Positions 40,177 to 40,510 of a stretch of DNA of 40,510 nucleotides are shown here, piece after piece. How positions within the stretch are numbered: the stretch's first letter is position 1; each line of letters starts with the position of its first letter. The stretch is from positions 14,383 through 54,892 of the forward strand of contig VBJR01000222.1 in NCBI GenBank assembly GCA_005880175.1, given 5' to 3'. The position numbers were made by a program, and so were the translations under genes. The notes beneath the pieces are model-generated. The model was given only the letters and a program-made list of their open reading frames with translations. It was not told the DNA's origin and did no database searches. Source of the DNA: Chloroflexota bacterium (GTDB taxonomy: Bacteria; Chloroflexota; Dormibacteria; Dormibacterales; Dormibacteraceae).

Positions 40177-40510
40177 TCAGGCGTCCTCCCGCCGGGTCAT
40201 GCGGCCGCCGGCGCTGCGGTAGCGCGGCCGGCCCCGGCTCGGGCCCAGGTACGACACCAGCAGGATGCGCATGTACCCGTTGAACAGCTCCCGGGGCATC
40301 CCGGCGGGCGCGAACGTGTCCGTGGCGACGGGCACGAAGCGCCGGGGCGGGAACGCGAACGGGGCGCCCGCGAACCCGGTGAAGATCCGCTCCTGCACCT
40401 CGTCCACCGGCTCGTACGTGGCCGTCTCCTCGAGCTGGCCGTCCACGACGCGGACGTCCACGCGCATCTGGTTGGAGCGGTACGTGCCCGCGTACGGGGC
40501 GAGATCCACG
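40177..40510 (-). CDS. C-terminal part of a probable serine hydrolase (beta-lactamase/CubicO type), 5' end beyond window
   Basis: About 110 residues are visible, ending at TGA 40177. The stretch DLAPYAGTYRSNQMRVDVRV followed by DGQLEETATYEP resembles the C-terminal beta-barrel domain appended to class C beta-lactamase-like (CubicO) hydrolases, in which D-L-x-x-Y-x-G-T-Y opens the domain. The catalytic serine domain would lie outside the window. The leading GTG at the edge is probably an internal valine codon. It faces the acyl-CoA dehydrogenase with a 13-nt gap. Confidence 0.6.
   Translation of the reverse strand, partial: VDLAPYAGTYRSNQMRVDVRVVDGQLEETATYEPVDEVQERIFTGFAGAPFAFPPRRFVPVATDTFAPAGMPRELFNGYMRILLVSYLGPSRGRPRYRSAGGRMTRREDA

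Overview
This is a GC-rich (well above 70 % by eye), densely packed bacterial chromosome segment with both ends inside genes. There is no rRNA, tRNA, CRISPR array, phage or insertion sequence. The organism is probably a Chloroflexota/Dormibacterota-type or deep-branching actinomycete-type soil bacterium. Pointers are the pdxS-pdxT-GNAT-R3H ATPase-tmk-c-di-AMP-receptor operon, an F420-type luciferase-like oxidoreductase, Holin-X/DUF3618-like small membrane proteins, an LpxL/PatA-type acyltransferase and many acyl-CoA dehydrogenase and CaiB genes. Actinobacterial and chloroflexal signals are mixed, so the phylum stays open. Many genes have a TANNNT box only 6-10 nt before the start codon, suggesting leaderless mRNAs. 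Operon partners are often joined by 4-nt NTGA stop/start overlaps.

Layout. 1-2.1 kb: partial acyltransferase and ArsR regulator (minus) with paired operator-like palindromes, then two small membrane proteins (plus). 2.1-4.8 kb (minus): PTPS/QueD, FolE, GT4 glycosyltransferase, SDR, together a plausible tetrahydrobiopterin-glycoside pathway. 4.8-7.6 kb (plus): methyltransferase, PHP protein with a PolX-like N-terminus, LLM oxidoreductase. 7.6-11.4 kb: FAD reductase and type III polyketide synthase (plus) facing an ICMT-like methyltransferase and quinone oxidoreductase (minus). 11.4-16.5 kb: two acyl-CoA dehydrogenases, CcdC-like protein, adenine deaminase, GNAT. 16.5-21.5 kb: the vitamin B6/R3H/tmk/DarA operon. 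21.5-22.7 kb: CaiB enzyme resembling 2-methylfumaryl-CoA isomerase. 22.6-27.2 kb: TPR fragment, NTF2-like protein, HTH fragment, two peptide-ABC ATPases, broken DUF3800 gene. 27.2-31.8 kb: SDR, VapBC-type pair, glycerate kinase, branched-chain aminotransferase, membrane protein, YajQ. 31.8-36.5 kb: broken kinase-PAS-GAF gene, HisA, two small proteins, MFS exporter. 36.5-40.2 kb: MmgE/PrpD, CaiB, acyl-CoA dehydrogenase operon. The end holds a C-terminal piece of a probable serine hydrolase.

The most striking feature is the number of otherwise well-conserved genes with a small internal gap. FolE, the FAD reductase, the kinase (twice) and the second CaiB lose a conserved block and change frame. 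PdxS, and probably the LLM oxidoreductase, the first CaiB and PrpD, lose a block in frame. DUF3800 has a one-base slip. This looks more like a systematic sequence or assembly artefact than natural decay, but it affects every functional reading here.
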